A stretch of 64,000 nucleotides of DNA from Mycobacterium basiliense (GCF_900292015.1 NZ_LR130759.1:2728001-2792000); one strand, 5' to 3'; shown: positions 47,148 through 59,282, numbered from the stretch's first letter. Numbers and translations are program-made. Notes: generated by a model not told the origin, from the sequence alone.

Positions 47148-49322
47148 TCAGCTGGTGGCACGGGCCGTCTGGGCGTGCACCGCGTCGAGCAGGCTAGCTA
47201 CCCGGCGATCGGTGAAGATGTCTTCGAGTAACACCCGGCGGCCGTCGGGCCCGGTCAGCGGAACCCGCCAGTTCGGGTACTCATCCGTGGTTCCGGGCTG
47301 GTTTTGTATCCGCCGGTCGCCGACCGCATCGGGCAGAGCCACCGCCAACAAGCGCGAGGGTGTTCGGCCCAGATATCGGTAGAGCGCCAAGATGGTCTGC
47401 TCGGCGTCGTTTTCCGGATCGACCCCGGTCTCCCGATCCGCGTCTGGACCGTCCATCAGCAGGCCGACCCGGCGCAACTCGGCCAACCATGCGGCCAGTT
47501 CGGCCTGAGCAGCCTGGAGTTCGGACTGCGCGGGCCGGGTTAGCAAGCCGAGCGCCTCGCGCAGCCGCACATGGTCGCCGGCCAGGTAGCCGGCGGTGGG
47601 TGGTAGGTCGTGGGTGGTTACCGAGGACAAGCAATACTCGCGCCAGCGCTCGGCGGGCAGCGGGCCGCCGCTGCCGTCGCGGTCCAGCTCGAACCACAGG
47701 ATCGAGGTACCCAGCAAGCCGCGCAATAGTAAGTAGTCGCGGACCCACGGCTCGACGGTGCCCAGGTCCTCACCGACCACGACGGCCCCGGCTCGGTGGG
47801 CTTCCAGCGCGACAATGCCGACCATCGCCTCGTGGTCGTAGCGCACATAGGTGCCCTGCGTGGGCGGCTCTCCCTCCGGGATCCACCACAGCCGGAATAA
47901 CCCGATGATGTGGTCGATTCGAACCCCGCCCGCATGCCGCAGTATCGCCCGGATAAGTGCTCGGAAGGGACGGTATCCGTGCTCTTCGAGCCGGTCCGGC
48001 CGCCAAGGCGGCTGCGACCAATCCTGACCGAGTTGATTGAACTCGTCCGGTGGTGCGCCCGCGGTCACCCCCAGCGCCAGCACGTCCTGCAGCGCCCACG
48101 CATCGGCCCCGTTCGGGTGGACCCCGACGGCCAAGTCATGCATGACACCCAACGACATCCCGGCTTGCGTCGCCCGCGTCTGCGCGGCGGCGAGCTGCTC
48201 GTCGAGTTGCCACTGCAGCCAGCGGTGGAAATCGATCGCGTCTTCGTGCTTTTCGGCGAAATCGGCGACGCCGGGGGCGTCGGGATGCCGCAACGACTTC
48301 GGCCATCGATGCCAGTCGCCGCCGTATTTCTCGGCCAGTACGCACCAGGTGGCGAAGTCGTCGAGGGCTCGACCTTCGCGGGCGCGGAAGGCGGCGTACG
48401 CCAGGTCGCGCCCGGCGGCCCGCGGTACCCGGTGGATCAGCTTGAGCGCTGCGCGTTTGGCCACCCACGCGCTGTCACGGTCGATGATGTCGAGCTGGTC
48501 AGTCTGGCGTTGCAGGTCTGCGTGCAGCTGGCGCACCCGGCCGCGTTTGGGTAGATCGACGAATTCGGGAATGGCCTGGACGCGCAGATAAAGCGGATTG
48601 ACGAAGCGCCGAGATGTAGGCAGATAGGGGGAGGGCTCCATGGGTGTTGTCGGTGCCGCGGCGTGCAGCGGATTGACCAGGACATAGTCGGCACCGTGCT
48701 GGTAGGCCGACCAGAGCGCCAGGTCAGCCAAGTCAGTTAGGTCACCGACACCCCACGACTGTTGCGACCGCACGCTGTAGAGCTGGGTTGCCAGGCCCCA
48801 GGCTCGGCGGGAGCCGAGCTTTTCCGGCAGGCCGAGCCAGCCCGGGGTAACGATAAGGGCGGCACTGGTCTCATGGTCGCCAGACCGTAGGTGCACGCGG
48901 TGATAGCCGAGCGGCAGGTCGGTGGGCAGCATGAAGCTGGCTTCGCCTATCCAACGTCCGTCCAGATCGAAAGGCGGGGTGAAGTTGTCGGTCTGCACCA
49001 CCCCGCCCCGTAACGTGCCGTCTTCGAGGTGTAACCACACGTCGGCTTCGGCGCCGTGGGTTACGTGTGCCCAAAACCGCGTCTGTGCGCCCGCGCGGGC
49101 GACAATGGTGCTCGGCAACGAGCGGGCCCAATACGCGCGCAGGTGCGCGGCCAGGGCCGTGTTGCGCTCTTGCTCGGTGCGCGCTGGAACACCGAGGGCG
49201 GCCAAAACCGCCACCAGGGTGGCCTCGCTGACGAGCACTTCCTGGCCGCTCCAGTCCCGGTATTCGGTGGCGATACCGGACCGCCGGGCAAGGTCGACCA
49301 ACGAGGGCGCGAGCTCAGTCAT
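47148..49322 (-). CDS. malQ: 4-alpha-glucanotransferase MalQ
   Basis: A 724-aa GH77 amylomaltase, exactly the length I recall for Rv1781c. It transfers alpha-1,4-glucan segments and releases glucose, feeding glycogen and maltodextrin turnover in the cytoplasm. Seen: an N-terminal beta domain of mycobacterial type, then the barrel with RIDHIIGLFRLWW (catalytic Asp), VVGEDLGTVEPWV (acid/base Glu) and TTHDLPPTAGYLAGD. The ATG at 49322 (MTELAPSLVDLARR) was chosen from several in-frame starts because it matches family length. Divergent from eccB5 with a 325-base spacer. Confidence 0.92.
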   Translation of the reverse strand: MTELAPSLVDLARRSGIATEYRDWSGQEVLVSEATLVAVLAALGVPARTEQERNTALAAHLRAYWARSLPSTIVARAGAQTRFWAHVTHGAEADVWLHLEDGTLRGGVVQTDNFTPPFDLDGRWIGEASFMLPTDLPLGYHRVHLRSGDHETSAALIVTPGWLGLPEKLGSRRAWGLATQLYSVRSQQSWGVGDLTDLADLALWSAYQHGADYVLVNPLHAAAPTTPMEPSPYLPTSRRFVNPLYLRVQAIPEFVDLPKRGRVRQLHADLQRQTDQLDIIDRDSAWVAKRAALKLIHRVPRAAGRDLAYAAFRAREGRALDDFATWCVLAEKYGGDWHRWPKSLRHPDAPGVADFAEKHEDAIDFHRWLQWQLDEQLAAAQTRATQAGMSLGVMHDLAVGVHPNGADAWALQDVLALGVTAGAPPDEFNQLGQDWSQPPWRPDRLEEHGYRPFRALIRAILRHAGGVRIDHIIGLFRLWWIPEGEPPTQGTYVRYDHEAMVGIVALEAHRAGAVVVGEDLGTVEPWVRDYLLLRGLLGTSILWFELDRDGSGGPLPAERWREYCLSSVTTHDLPPTAGYLAGDHVRLREALGLLTRPAQSELQAAQAELAAWLAELRRVGLLMDGPDADRETGVDPENDAEQTILALYRYLGRTPSRLLAVALPDAVGDRRIQNQPGTTDEYPNWRVPLTGPDGRRVLLEDIFTDRRVASLLDAVHAQTARATS

Positions 49323-49647
49323 GTCGCCCATCTTGCGTCCCACCCGCGCGTGGTGCGGCGGGCAGGGCGACCGGGCTCGGGTGGATCCCCCCGACACCGA
49401 CTGCATTGAGCCGGTGCGTCGCAGGTCAGGGGCGTGCCCGCGGGCATGCACGATTCGCCGCGCCGACTCACCGATTCGCCGCTACCATGCAGGGAAAGAC
49501 ATGGCGAATACTTGGGGGATCCAGCGCGGTCGACTTCGCATAGCGCGGTCGGTTTCGGTGCCCTACGGTTGTCACCGTGATTAGCGTGTCGCCCGATGAA
49601 TAGGTCAATATTCAGGCGTTCGCAAACAGACCGGAAGGTGATCTAAC
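49323..49647. promoter_or_regulatory. Divergent malQ/eccB5 spacer, ESX-5 core promoter region
   Basis: 325 bases without a supported gene. It should hold the promoter of the eccB5-eccC5 operon and that of malQ. The right end has the eccB5 ribosome site GGAAGGTG (49633-49640) and an ACGGT-N4-ACCGT dyad at 49565-49578. Confidence 0.4.
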
Positions 49648-51168
49648 GTGGCTGAACAGGGCCGCGGACAACGGGGGTCGGGGTACGGCCTGGGGTTGTC
49701 TACGCGGACGCAGGTAACGGGCTATCAGTTCTTGGCCCGCCGAACCGCGATGGCATTGACCCGGTGGCGTGTTCGCATGGAGATCGAACCCGGCCGACGT
49801 CAGACGCTCGCGGTGGTTGCGTCGGTGTCTGCCTCGCTGGTGATCTGCCTTGGTGCGCTGCTCTGGTCGTTGATCAGTCCGTCAGGTCAAATAAACGACT
49901 CTCCCATCATCGCTGACCGCGACTCGGGCGCGCTCTTCGTACGGGTGGGGGACCGGTTATACCCGGCGTTGAACCTGGCATCGGCGCGGCTGATCACCGG
50001 GCGTCCGGCAAACCCTCATCTGGTTCGGGGCAGCCAGATCGCCTCCATGCCGCACGGACCGCTGGTGGGTATCCCCGGCGCGCCGTCCCAGTTCTCGCCC
50101 AAGAGCCCGGCCACCTCGTCGTGGCTGGTTTGCGACACCGTGTCCACATCGTCGGGTGTCGCCTCCCCGCATGGGGTGACGGTGACCGTGATCGACGGCA
50201 CTCCCGATCTCACCGGCCACCGGCGGGTGTTGAAGGGATCCGACGCGGTGGTGCTGAGCTACGGCGGTGATGCGTGGGTTATTCGGGAGGGACGTCGCTC
50301 CCGCATCGACGCCAAGGATCGCTCGGTGCTGCTGCCGCTGGGGCTGACACCCGAACAGGTCAGTCAGGCCCGGCCAATGAGCCACGCGCTCTACGACGCG
50401 TTGCCGGTTGGTCCCGAACTGCTGGTGCCGGAAGTGCCCGACGCAGGGTCTCAGGCGACCTTCCCGGGTGCGCCGGGCCCGGTGGGGACGATCCTGGTCA
50501 CGCCGCAAATCAGCGGGCCGCAACAGTATTCGCTGGTCTTGATCGACGGGGTCCAGACATTGCCGCCCTTGGTCGCCCAGATTTTGCAGAATGCCGGCCG
50601 CCCGGGGAATACCAAGCCGATAACGGTGCAACCCTCGGCCCTGGCCAAGATGCCGGTGGTGAACAGGCTGGATCTGTCTGCCTATCCCGACGACCCGCTG
50701 AACGTGCTGGACATTCGGGAAAATCCGTCCACATGCTGGTGGTGGGAACGGACTGCGGGTGAGAACCGGTCCCGGGTGCAGGTGATTTCCGGGCCCACCA
50801 TTCCGGTCAAGCCGCAGGACATGAACAAGGTGGTTGACTTGGTGAAGGCCGACATGAGTGGCCGGGAAGCCGACCAGGTCTACTTCGGTCCCGAATATGC
50901 CAACTTCGTGGCCGTCACCGGCAACAACCCGGCCGCTCAAACGACCGAATCGTTGTGGTGGCTCACCGATGCGGGCGCGCGTTTCGGGGTGGAAGACACC
51001 AAGGAGGCGCGCGAAGCGTTGGGATTAGGCCTGACACCCAGCCCGGCACCGTGGGTGGTGTTGCGGCTGTTGCCACAAGGCCCGACGCTGTCGCGAGCCG
51101 ACGCGTTGGTGGAGCATGACACGCTACCCATGGATATGAGCCCTGCAGAGTTGGTGGTACCCAAGTGA
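49648..51168 (+). CDS. eccB5: ESX-5 membrane component EccB5
   Basis: A 506-aa protein, the length of Rv1782. EccB proteins have one N-terminal membrane helix (here LAVVASVSASLVICLGALLW, about residues 53-72) and a large periplasmic domain with repeats that form the core of the type VII secretion complex with EccC, EccD and EccE. The region after the helix contains CDTVSTSSG and CWWWERTAG, whose Cys likely form a disulfide. GTG at 49648 follows GGAAGGTG. The stop overlaps the eccC5 start (GTGA). Confidence 0.94.
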   Translation: MAEQGRGQRGSGYGLGLSTRTQVTGYQFLARRTAMALTRWRVRMEIEPGRRQTLAVVASVSASLVICLGALLWSLISPSGQINDSPIIADRDSGALFVRVGDRLYPALNLASARLITGRPANPHLVRGSQIASMPHGPLVGIPGAPSQFSPKSPATSSWLVCDTVSTSSGVASPHGVTVTVIDGTPDLTGHRRVLKGSDAVVLSYGGDAWVIREGRRSRIDAKDRSVLLPLGLTPEQVSQARPMSHALYDALPVGPELLVPEVPDAGSQATFPGAPGPVGTILVTPQISGPQQYSLVLIDGVQTLPPLVAQILQNAGRPGNTKPITVQPSALAKMPVVNRLDLSAYPDDPLNVLDIRENPSTCWWWERTAGENRSRVQVISGPTIPVKPQDMNKVVDLVKADMSGREADQVYFGPEYANFVAVTGNNPAAQTTESLWWLTDAGARFGVEDTKEAREALGLGLTPSPAPWVVLRLLPQGPTLSRADALVEHDTLPMDMSPAELVVPK

Positions 51169-54100
51169 AACGCGGATTTGCGCGGCCGACACCGGAAAAG
51201 GCCCCGGTAATCAAGCCCGAGAACATCGTCCTGCCGACGCCGTTGAGCATCCCCCCGCCAGAGGGGAAGCCGTGGTGGTTGATTGTGGTCGGCGTCGTCG
51301 TGGTCGGGCTGCTTGGCGGCATGGTGGCCATGGTCTTTGCCAGCGGTTCACACGTTTTCGGCGGTGTCGGCTCGATCTTCCCCCTGTTCATGATGGTCGG
51401 CATCTTCATGATGATGTTCCGCGGCATGGGCGCCGGTGGACAGCAGCAAATGAGCCGCCCGAAGTTGGACGCGATGCGTGCCCAGTTCATGCTGATGCTG
51501 GACATGCTGCGGGAGACCGCTCAGGAGTCGGCGGACAGCATGGACGCCAACTACCGGTGGTTCCATCCGGCCCCAAGCACGCTGACGGCCGCCGTCGGAT
51601 CGGCCCGCATGTGGGAGCGCAAACCCGATGGCAAGGACCTGAATTTTGGGGTCGTGCGAGTCGGCGTCGGAATGACGCGCCCCGAGGTGACCTGGGGCGA
51701 GCCCCAGAACATGCCGACCGATATCGAGCTGGAGCCGGTGACGGGCAAGGCGCTTCAGGAGTTCGGGCGCTACCAGAGCGTTGTCTACAACCTGCCAAAG
51801 ATGATTTCCCTCCTTGTCGAACCCTGGTACGCGCTGGTCGGAGAGCGCGATCAGGTACTGGGGTTGATGCGCGCGATCATCTGCCAGCTGACGTTCTCCC
51901 ACGGACCTGACCATGTGCAGCTGGTCGTCGTCAGCTCGGACTTGGACGAATGGGATTGGGTGAAATGGCTTCCGCATTTCGGTGATTCACGGCGGTTCGA
52001 CGCCGCGGGCAATGCACGGATGGTCTACAGCTCGGTTCGTGAGTTCGCCGCCGAGCAGGCCGAACTGTTCGCCGGACGAGGATCTTTCACGCCTCGGCAC
52101 GCGAGCTCGTCGGCGCAAACGCCCACGCCGCACCACGTGATCATCTGCGACGTCGATGACCCGCAGTGGGAATACGTGATCAGCGCCGAGGGCATCGACG
52201 GTGTGACCTTCTTCGACCTGACCGGTTCCCCGATGTGGACCAGCGTTCCCGAGCGGAAGCTGGAGTTCGACAAGAACGGTGTCATCGAGGCGCTGCCTCG
52301 CGACCGCGACACCTGGATGGTGATCGACGACAACGGCTGGTTCTTCGCTCTCACCGACCAGATGAGCATTGCCGAGGCGGAGGAATTCTCCCAGAAGTTG
52401 GCTCAATGGCGCCTCGCTGAGGCATACGAGGAAATCGGGCAGCGGGTGGCCCACATCGGCGCCCGAGACATCTTGTCCTACTACGGAATCGACGAGCCGG
52501 GGAACATCGACTTCGACGCATTGTGGGGCAGCCGAACCGACACGATGGGCCGGTCGCGGTTGCGAGCGCCATTCGGTAACCGCTCCGACAACGGCGAGCT
52601 GCTGTTCTTGGACATGAAGTCGCTTGACGAAGGTGGCGACGGTCCGCACGGGGTCATGTCGGGGACCACTGGTTCCGGTAAGTCGACCCTGGTGCGGACC
52701 GTGATCGAATCGCTCATGCTGGGCCACCCGCCGGAGGAACTCCAATTCGTGCTGGCCGACCTCAAGGGTGGTTCGGCGGTCAAGCCATTCGCAGGAGTGC
52801 CGCACGTGTCGCGGATCATCACCGACCTCGAAGAGGACCAGGCGCTGATGGAACGCTTCCTCGACGCGCTGTGGGGTGAGATTGCGCGCCGCAAGGCGGT
52901 GTGCGACAACGCGGGCGTCGACGACGCCAAGGAATACAACTCGGTGCGTGCTCGGATGCGGGCGCGCGGCCAGGACATGCCGCCGTTGCCGATGCTCGTC
53001 GTGGTTATCGACGAGTTCTATGAGTGGTTCCGGATCATGCCCACCGCGGTCGACGTCCTCGACTCGATCGGCAGGCAGGGCCGTGCCTACTGGATCCACC
53101 TGATGATGGCGTCTCAGACGATTGAGAGCCGCGCCGAAAAACTGATGGAAAACATGGGCTATCGCCTGGTGCTGAAGGCACGGACCGCGGGGGCGGCACA
53201 GGCCGCTGGCGTGCCGAATGCGGTGAACCTGCCGGCACAAGCCGGGCTGGGCTACTTCCGCAAGAGCCTCGAGGACATCATCCGGTTCCAGGCCGAGTTC
53301 CTCTGGCGGGACTACTACCAGCCGGGAGTCACCATCGACGGCGAAGAAGCGCCGGCGTTGGCGCACAGCATCGACTACATTCGCCCGCAACTCTTTACCA
53401 ACTCATTTACCCCGCTGGAAGTGAGTGTCGGGGGACCGGAGATCGACAAGGTGGTCGCCCACGCCAACGGCGAAGTTGTCGAGGCGGAGCAGGCCGAAGC
53501 CGAAGAGGAGGAAGAGGAAGGAATCCGGACTCCGAAGGTCGGCACGGTCATCATCGAGCAACTGCGCAGGATCAATTTCGAGCCGTACCGGCTGTGGCAG
53601 CCTCCGCTGACCCAACCCGTCGCCATCGACGACTTGGTCAACCGATTCCTCGGACACCCGTGGCAGAAGGACTATGGGTCCGCCCGGAACTTGGTGTTCC
53701 CGATCGGCATCATTGACCGGCCGTTCAAGCACGACCAGCCGCCGTGGACAGTCGACACATCGGGGCCGGGCGCCAACGTGCTGATTTTGGGCGCCGGAGG
53801 CGCGGGCAAGACCAATGCGCTGCAGACGCTGATCTGCTCGGCCGCGTTGACCCACACCCCCGATCAGGTGCAGTTCTACTGCCTGGCATACAGCAGCACC
53901 GCCTTGACCACGGTTGCCCGCCTACCCCACGTGGGTGAGGTGGCCGGGCCCACAGATCCCTACGGTGTGCGCCGAACCGTAGCCGAATTGCTGGCGCTGG
54001 TGCGCGAGCGCAAACGTAGCTTCCTCGAGTACGGAATCGCCTCGATGGAGATGTTCCGGCGCCGCAAGTTCGGTGGGGAGGCCGGGCCGGTGCCCGACGA

Positions 54101-55340
54101 CGGCTTCGGCGATGTGTACCTGGTGATCGACAACTACCGGGCGCTGGCCGAAGAAAACGAGGTGCTCATCGAGCAGGTGAACGTGATCATCAACCAGGGC
54201 CCCTCGTTCGGGGTCCACGTGGTGGTCACCGCGGATCGCGAATCTGAACTGCGGCCGCCGGTGCGTAGTGGGTTCGGTTCCCGCGTCGAGCTGCGTCTGG
54301 CCGCAGTGGAGGACGCCAAGCTGGTGCGCTCGCGGTTCGCCAAGGAAGTTCCGGTGAAACCGGGGCGCGGCATGGTCGCCGTCAACTATGTCCGACTCGA
54401 CAGCGACCCACAGGCCGGCCTGCACACATTGGTGGCTCGCCCCGCGCTGGGCAGTACCCCCGACAACGTGTTCGAGTGCGACAGTGTGGTTGCGGCGGTC
54501 AGCCGACTCACCACCGCTCAGGCGCCCCCGGTGCGTCGCCTGCCGGCTAGCTTCGGCGTGGACCAGGTACGCCAATTGGCCGCCCGAGACACTCGCCAAG
54601 GCGTTGGTGCAGGTGGGATCGCTTGGGCGATATCGGAGTTGGACCTGCAACCGGTCTACCTCAACTTCGCCGAGAATGGCCATTTGATGGTGACCGGTCG
54701 GCGCGAATGTGGGCGTACCACCACGCTGGCCACCATCATGTCCGAGATCGGGCGGCTGTATGCGCCGGGCACCAGCAGCGCACCCGAGCCTCCGGCCGGG
54801 AGCCCATCTGCGCAGGTGTGGTTGGTTGACCCGCGCCGCCAGTTGCTGACCGCGCTGGGTACCGACTACGTGGAGAAGTTCGCCTACAACCTCGACGGTG
54901 TACAGGCAATGATGGGCGAGTTGGCCGCCGTTTTGGCCGGCCGTGAGCCGCCGCCCGGGTTGACAGCCGAAGAGTTGTTGTCGCGGTCGTGGTGGAGCGG
55001 ACCGGAGATTTTCTTGATCGTCGACGACATCCAGCAGCTGCCACCCGGATTCGATTCCCCGTTACACAAGGCTGCGCCCTGGGTCACCAGGGCCGCCGAC
55101 GTCGGTCTACACGTGATCGTCACGCGCACCTTCGGTGGTTGGTCTTCGGCCGGCAGCGACCCGATGCTGCGGGCACTGCATCAAGCAAATGCGCCGCTGC
55201 TGGTCATGGACGCCGACCCCGACGAGGGCTTCATCCGCGGCAAGATGAAGGGTGGTCCGCTGCCCCGTGGTCGAGGCCTGTTGATGGCCGAGGATACCGG
55301 CGTGTTCGTGCAGGTGGCTCTCACCGAGGTGCGTCGGTAG
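51165..55340 (+). CDS. eccC5: ESX-5 ATPase EccC5, single uninterrupted frame
   Basis: A 1391-aa FtsK/SpoIIIE-type motor for ESX-5 secretion. Two N-terminal membrane helices (about residues 38-58 and 66-88) and a DUF region precede three ATPase domains. P-loops: GTTGSGKS at residue 500, GAGGAGKT at 876, and GRRECGRTT at 1178, where the third has Arg for the invariant Lys. Walker-B-like VVVIDEF and FLIVDDI are visible. EccC recognises the YxxxD/E signal of PE/PPE and Esx substrates. H37Rv was originally annotated as two genes (Rv1783, Rv1784) for this span; here there is one continuous frame. GTG at 51165 overlaps the eccB5 stop. Confidence 0.95.
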   Translation: MKRGFARPTPEKAPVIKPENIVLPTPLSIPPPEGKPWWLIVVGVVVVGLLGGMVAMVFASGSHVFGGVGSIFPLFMMVGIFMMMFRGMGAGGQQQMSRPKLDAMRAQFMLMLDMLRETAQESADSMDANYRWFHPAPSTLTAAVGSARMWERKPDGKDLNFGVVRVGVGMTRPEVTWGEPQNMPTDIELEPVTGKALQEFGRYQSVVYNLPKMISLLVEPWYALVGERDQVLGLMRAIICQLTFSHGPDHVQLVVVSSDLDEWDWVKWLPHFGDSRRFDAAGNARMVYSSVREFAAEQAELFAGRGSFTPRHASSSAQTPTPHHVIICDVDDPQWEYVISAEGIDGVTFFDLTGSPMWTSVPERKLEFDKNGVIEALPRDRDTWMVIDDNGWFFALTDQMSIAEAEEFSQKLAQWRLAEAYEEIGQRVAHIGARDILSYYGIDEPGNIDFDALWGSRTDTMGRSRLRAPFGNRSDNGELLFLDMKSLDEGGDGPHGVMSGTTGSGKSTLVRTVIESLMLGHPPEELQFVLADLKGGSAVKPFAGVPHVSRIITDLEEDQALMERFLDALWGEIARRKAVCDNAGVDDAKEYNSVRARMRARGQDMPPLPMLVVVIDEFYEWFRIMPTAVDVLDSIGRQGRAYWIHLMMASQTIESRAEKLMENMGYRLVLKARTAGAAQAAGVPNAVNLPAQAGLGYFRKSLEDIIRFQAEFLWRDYYQPGVTIDGEEAPALAHSIDYIRPQLFTNSFTPLEVSVGGPEIDKVVAHANGEVVEAEQAEAEEEEEEGIRTPKVGTVIIEQLRRINFEPYRLWQPPLTQPVAIDDLVNRFLGHPWQKDYGSARNLVFPIGIIDRPFKHDQPPWTVDTSGPGANVLILGAGGAGKTNALQTLICSAALTHTPDQVQFYCLAYSSTALTTVARLPHVGEVAGPTDPYGVRRTVAELLALVRERKRSFLEYGIASMEMFRRRKFGGEAGPVPDDGFGDVYLVIDNYRALAEENEVLIEQVNVIINQGPSFGVHVVVTADRESELRPPVRSGFGSRVELRLAAVEDAKLVRSRFAKEVPVKPGRGMVAVNYVRLDSDPQAGLHTLVARPALGSTPDNVFECDSVVAAVSRLTTAQAPPVRRLPASFGVDQVRQLAARDTRQGVGAGGIAWAISELDLQPVYLNFAENGHLMVTGRRECGRTTTLATIMSEIGRLYAPGTSSAPEPPAGSPSAQVWLVDPRRQLLTALGTDYVEKFAYNLDGVQAMMGELAAVLAGREPPPGLTAEELLSRSWWSGPEIFLIVDDIQQLPPGFDSPLHKAAPWVTRAADVGLHVIVTRTFGGWSSAGSDPMLRALHQANAPLLVMDADPDEGFIRGKMKGGPLPRGRGLLMAEDTGVFVQVALTEVRR

Positions 55341-55351
55341 ATTATCGTTTG

Positions 55352-56724
<1,373 letters not shown>

Positions 56725-56796
56725 TCAGGCTGATCGGCAAGCTAATCTACCTATCGATCTGTCTGGTCCCAGCTGACGCCTGCCACGGCGGGTTGA

Positions 56797-57003
<207 letters not shown>

Positions 57004-57541
57004 CGAAACCCGATCCGCTGACGCGCCACTCGCAACGCCCGGTTTCCAAAGTCGCGGTAAACAGTACGAACCTTTTGTTTAACGGTTAATTAACCTTGGT
57101 TTGCGAAAAATGAATAGTTGGCATCCCTCGCGCCGTCAGCCAGACGGGTCATCTAATGTGTTTCCTATGCAACGTTTCTGCAACGTGGCAGTACTTGCAT
57201 GACGGTGCTACGATGCGGAATTCCCGAGGCTGTATGCGGATTCGCAGATGATCCACAATCGTACGTGGCCGTCGCGGTGGCCGGCGACAATATCACTAGT
57301 GCCTCGACGACGTTTCCTTGGCACTTTCCTCGCACACCGCGACGAGTCTCGAGGAACGGAACGGGTCAACGAGCTGGACCCGTTCGCGGCAACGTAGCAG
57401 TGTGCACGGCGGCCCCGGCCACTTGGTCCGAGTCCAAAGGTGGTGGTTTTGGGACCGATCGCTACTCCAGTGAGCTGCTACCGGGTGCCTACGCCGCAAC
57501 CGGATCGCGAAGGCGATCGCCGGCGGCTTTAGGAGGGGTGG
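57004..57541. promoter_or_regulatory. 538-base AT-rich upstream region of the PE/PPE cluster
   Basis: No gene seen. Unusually AT-rich for this genome at 57055-57125, including the perfect palindrome GGTTAATTAACC (57084-57095). Such islands bind nucleoid proteins like Lsr2 or EspR in mycobacteria. The right end has the PPE ribosome site AGGAGGGG (57530-57537). Confidence 0.45.
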
Positions 57542-58804
57542 GTGTTTGACTTCGGGGCGTTGCCGCCCGAGATCAATTCGGGCCGGATGTACACCGGTCC
57601 CGGATCGGGGCCGTTGATGGCTGCAGCTTCGGCATGGGATGGACTGGCCGCTGAACTAGCCACTGCCGCAACTGGTTACAGTTCGGTGATTACCGAGTTG
57701 ACCAGCGCGCCCTGGCTCGGCCCGGCGTCACGGTCGATGATTTCGGCGGTCGCGCCGTATGTCAGCTGGCTCGGTGCCGCGGCTGCCCAGACGGAGGAGG
57801 CCGCCAGCCAGGCTCGCGCGGCCGCGGCCGCCTTCGAGACCGCGTTTACGATCACGGTGCCGCCCCCAGTGATCGCCGCCAACCGCGTGTTGTTGATGAC
57901 GTTGATCGCCACAAATTTCTTTGGGCAAAACACCCCCGCGATTGCGGCTACCGAAGCGCAGTACCTGGAGATGTGGGCCCAGGACGCCACCGCCATGTAC
58001 GGATATGCTGGCGCGTCTGCGCTCGCCACGGAGTTGACCCGCTTCACGTCACCATCAAGTACCGCGAACCCGGGCGACGTCGGCGGCCAATCTGCGGCTG
58101 TTGCCCAAGCCGCGGCCACGCCGATAGGTGACTCCGCTCAGACCATCACGGCCACGATCCCACAACTGCTTTCCGCAGCCGGTGCGCCCCAGGGCGTCCA
58201 GCAACTCGCGTTGTCTTCAATGTCGTCCTCGTTGTCGCCGTCGGCCGCGTCGTCACCCACGGTGTGGGAGATCATCAAGACAAACGTGCAGAACTTCCTG
58301 ACATATGGGCTGCCCACCCCGGATAACAACTGGGCCGGGCTGTACCCCGGTATGTACAACGCTTTGCGACAGACACTGCAAGCCTATTTCGGAGTGGGCC
58401 TAGGCAACTTTGGTTGGAGCATGGCCCAGCAGCTGCAAACCGGTCTTGGTACCACCGCCGGCGCGGGTGGTGCCTGGTATCCGACACCGGAATTCGCCGC
58501 CCTTGGTGCGGGTGGCTGGAATTGGCATGGCGCAGCAAGCTTTGCATCATCCACCAAGATCGGCGGGCTTTCGGTGCCGTCAAGTTGGGGCAGCCCGCCC
58601 GGCGCCGTGGAGCAGGCCGCCACGAAAGTAATGAGTGCCGACTTCACGACCTCGCCGAGTGAAGCGAACCCCGCCAATGGACTCAACGCTGCGCTGCGCG
58701 GAGGAGTCCCGCTCGCATCGCGTGGCACCCAGCGCTCGGGCTATCTGGGCGTCCGCTACGGATTCCGCTACAACGTGCTCACCCGTCCGCCGTCCGCCGG
58801 ATAG
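57542..58804 (+). CDS. PPE protein, PPE25-type, first of the ESX-5 PE/PPE cluster
   Basis: A 420-aa PPE of the SVP subgroup. PPE domain from [19 protein letters not shown] to about residue 180 with LGPASRSM and [18 protein letters not shown]; the GLSVPSSWG motif (about residue 345) marks PPE-SVP, and it ends [18 protein letters not shown] at 57542 is preceded by AGGAGGGG; ATG, usual for these genes, is not available. Longer than PPE25 of H37Rv (365 aa as recalled). Exported by ESX-5, probably paired with a PE chaperone such as PE18. Confidence 0.88.
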   Translation: MFDFGALPPEINSGRMYTGPGSGPLMAAASAWDGLAAELATAATGYSSVITELTSAPWLGPASRSMISAVAPYVSWLGAAAAQTEEAASQARAAAAAFETAFTITVPPPVIAANRVLLMTLIATNFFGQNTPAIAATEAQYLEMWAQDATAMYGYAGASALATELTRFTSPSSTANPGDVGGQSAAVAQAAATPIGDSAQTITATIPQLLSAAGAPQGVQQLALSSMSSSLSPSAASSPTVWEIIKTNVQNFLTYGLPTPDNNWAGLYPGMYNALRQTLQAYFGVGLGNFGWSMAQQLQTGLGTTAGAGGAWYPTPEFAALGAGGWNWHGAASFASSTKIGGLSVPSSWGSPPGAVEQAATKVMSADFTTSPSEANPANGLNAALRGGVPLASRGTQRSGYLGVRYGFRYNVLTRPPSAG

Positions 58805-58982
58805 CGCCATGCCACGCCCGATCAGCGCATGGAAGTGCCCAACAAATGAATAGCAATCGTCCGACAGCAAGTAATTCGCAGCGATGGGGCGCTGCGAACC
58901 GCGAACGAACTAGCCTTATGGGCAACCTCGGCAATCACTCCGGACTGTCGTCGAGCCCAAAGGTTATTGAGGAGGAGATCAC

Positions 58983-59282
58983 ATGTCGTTTGTGACCACA
59001 CAACCAGAGGCGCTGGCGGCCGCGGCGAGCACCCTACAGGGGATCGGTGCGACGATGAGCGCTCAGAATGCGGCGGCCGCGGCGCCCACGACGGGCGTGG
59101 TGCCGGCAGCCGCCGATGAGGTTTCAGCGCTGACCGCCGCGCAGTTTGCCGCGCACGCTCAGATGTATCAGGCCGTCAGCGCTCAGGCCGCGGCAATTCA
59201 CGAAATGTTCGTCAACACCCTGGGCATCAGCTCAGGGTCGTACGCGGCGACCGAGGCGGCCAACGCGGCCGCGGCCGGCTAA
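58983..59282 (+). CDS. PE18: PE protein PE18
   Basis: A 99-aa single-domain PE protein, same length as PE18 (Rv1788). Begins MSFVTTQPEALAAAASTL and ends YAATEAANAAAAG, holding the YxxxE secretion signal. It forms a helical heterodimer with the PPE protein encoded 11 bases downstream, and both are targeted to ESX-5 through EspG5. ATG follows [10 protein letters not shown]37Rv order PPE25-PE18-PPE26 is kept. Confidence 0.93.
   Translation: MSFVTTQPEALAAAASTLQGIGATMSAQNAAAAAPTTGVVPAAADEVSALTAAQFAAHAQMYQAVSAQAAAIHEMFVNTLGISSGSYAATEAANAAAAG

Noticed and set aside
51165..55340. Possible split of eccC5 into two genes as in the first H37Rv annotation (Rv1783/Rv1784)
   Set aside because: The frame is continuous for 1391 codons with all three ATPase domains; no frameshift is present.
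57199..57549. 116-codon plus-strand frame in front of the PPE25-type gene
   Set aside because: No ribosome site, no family resemblance, and its composition is that of random high-GC sequence; it overlaps the regulatory region.
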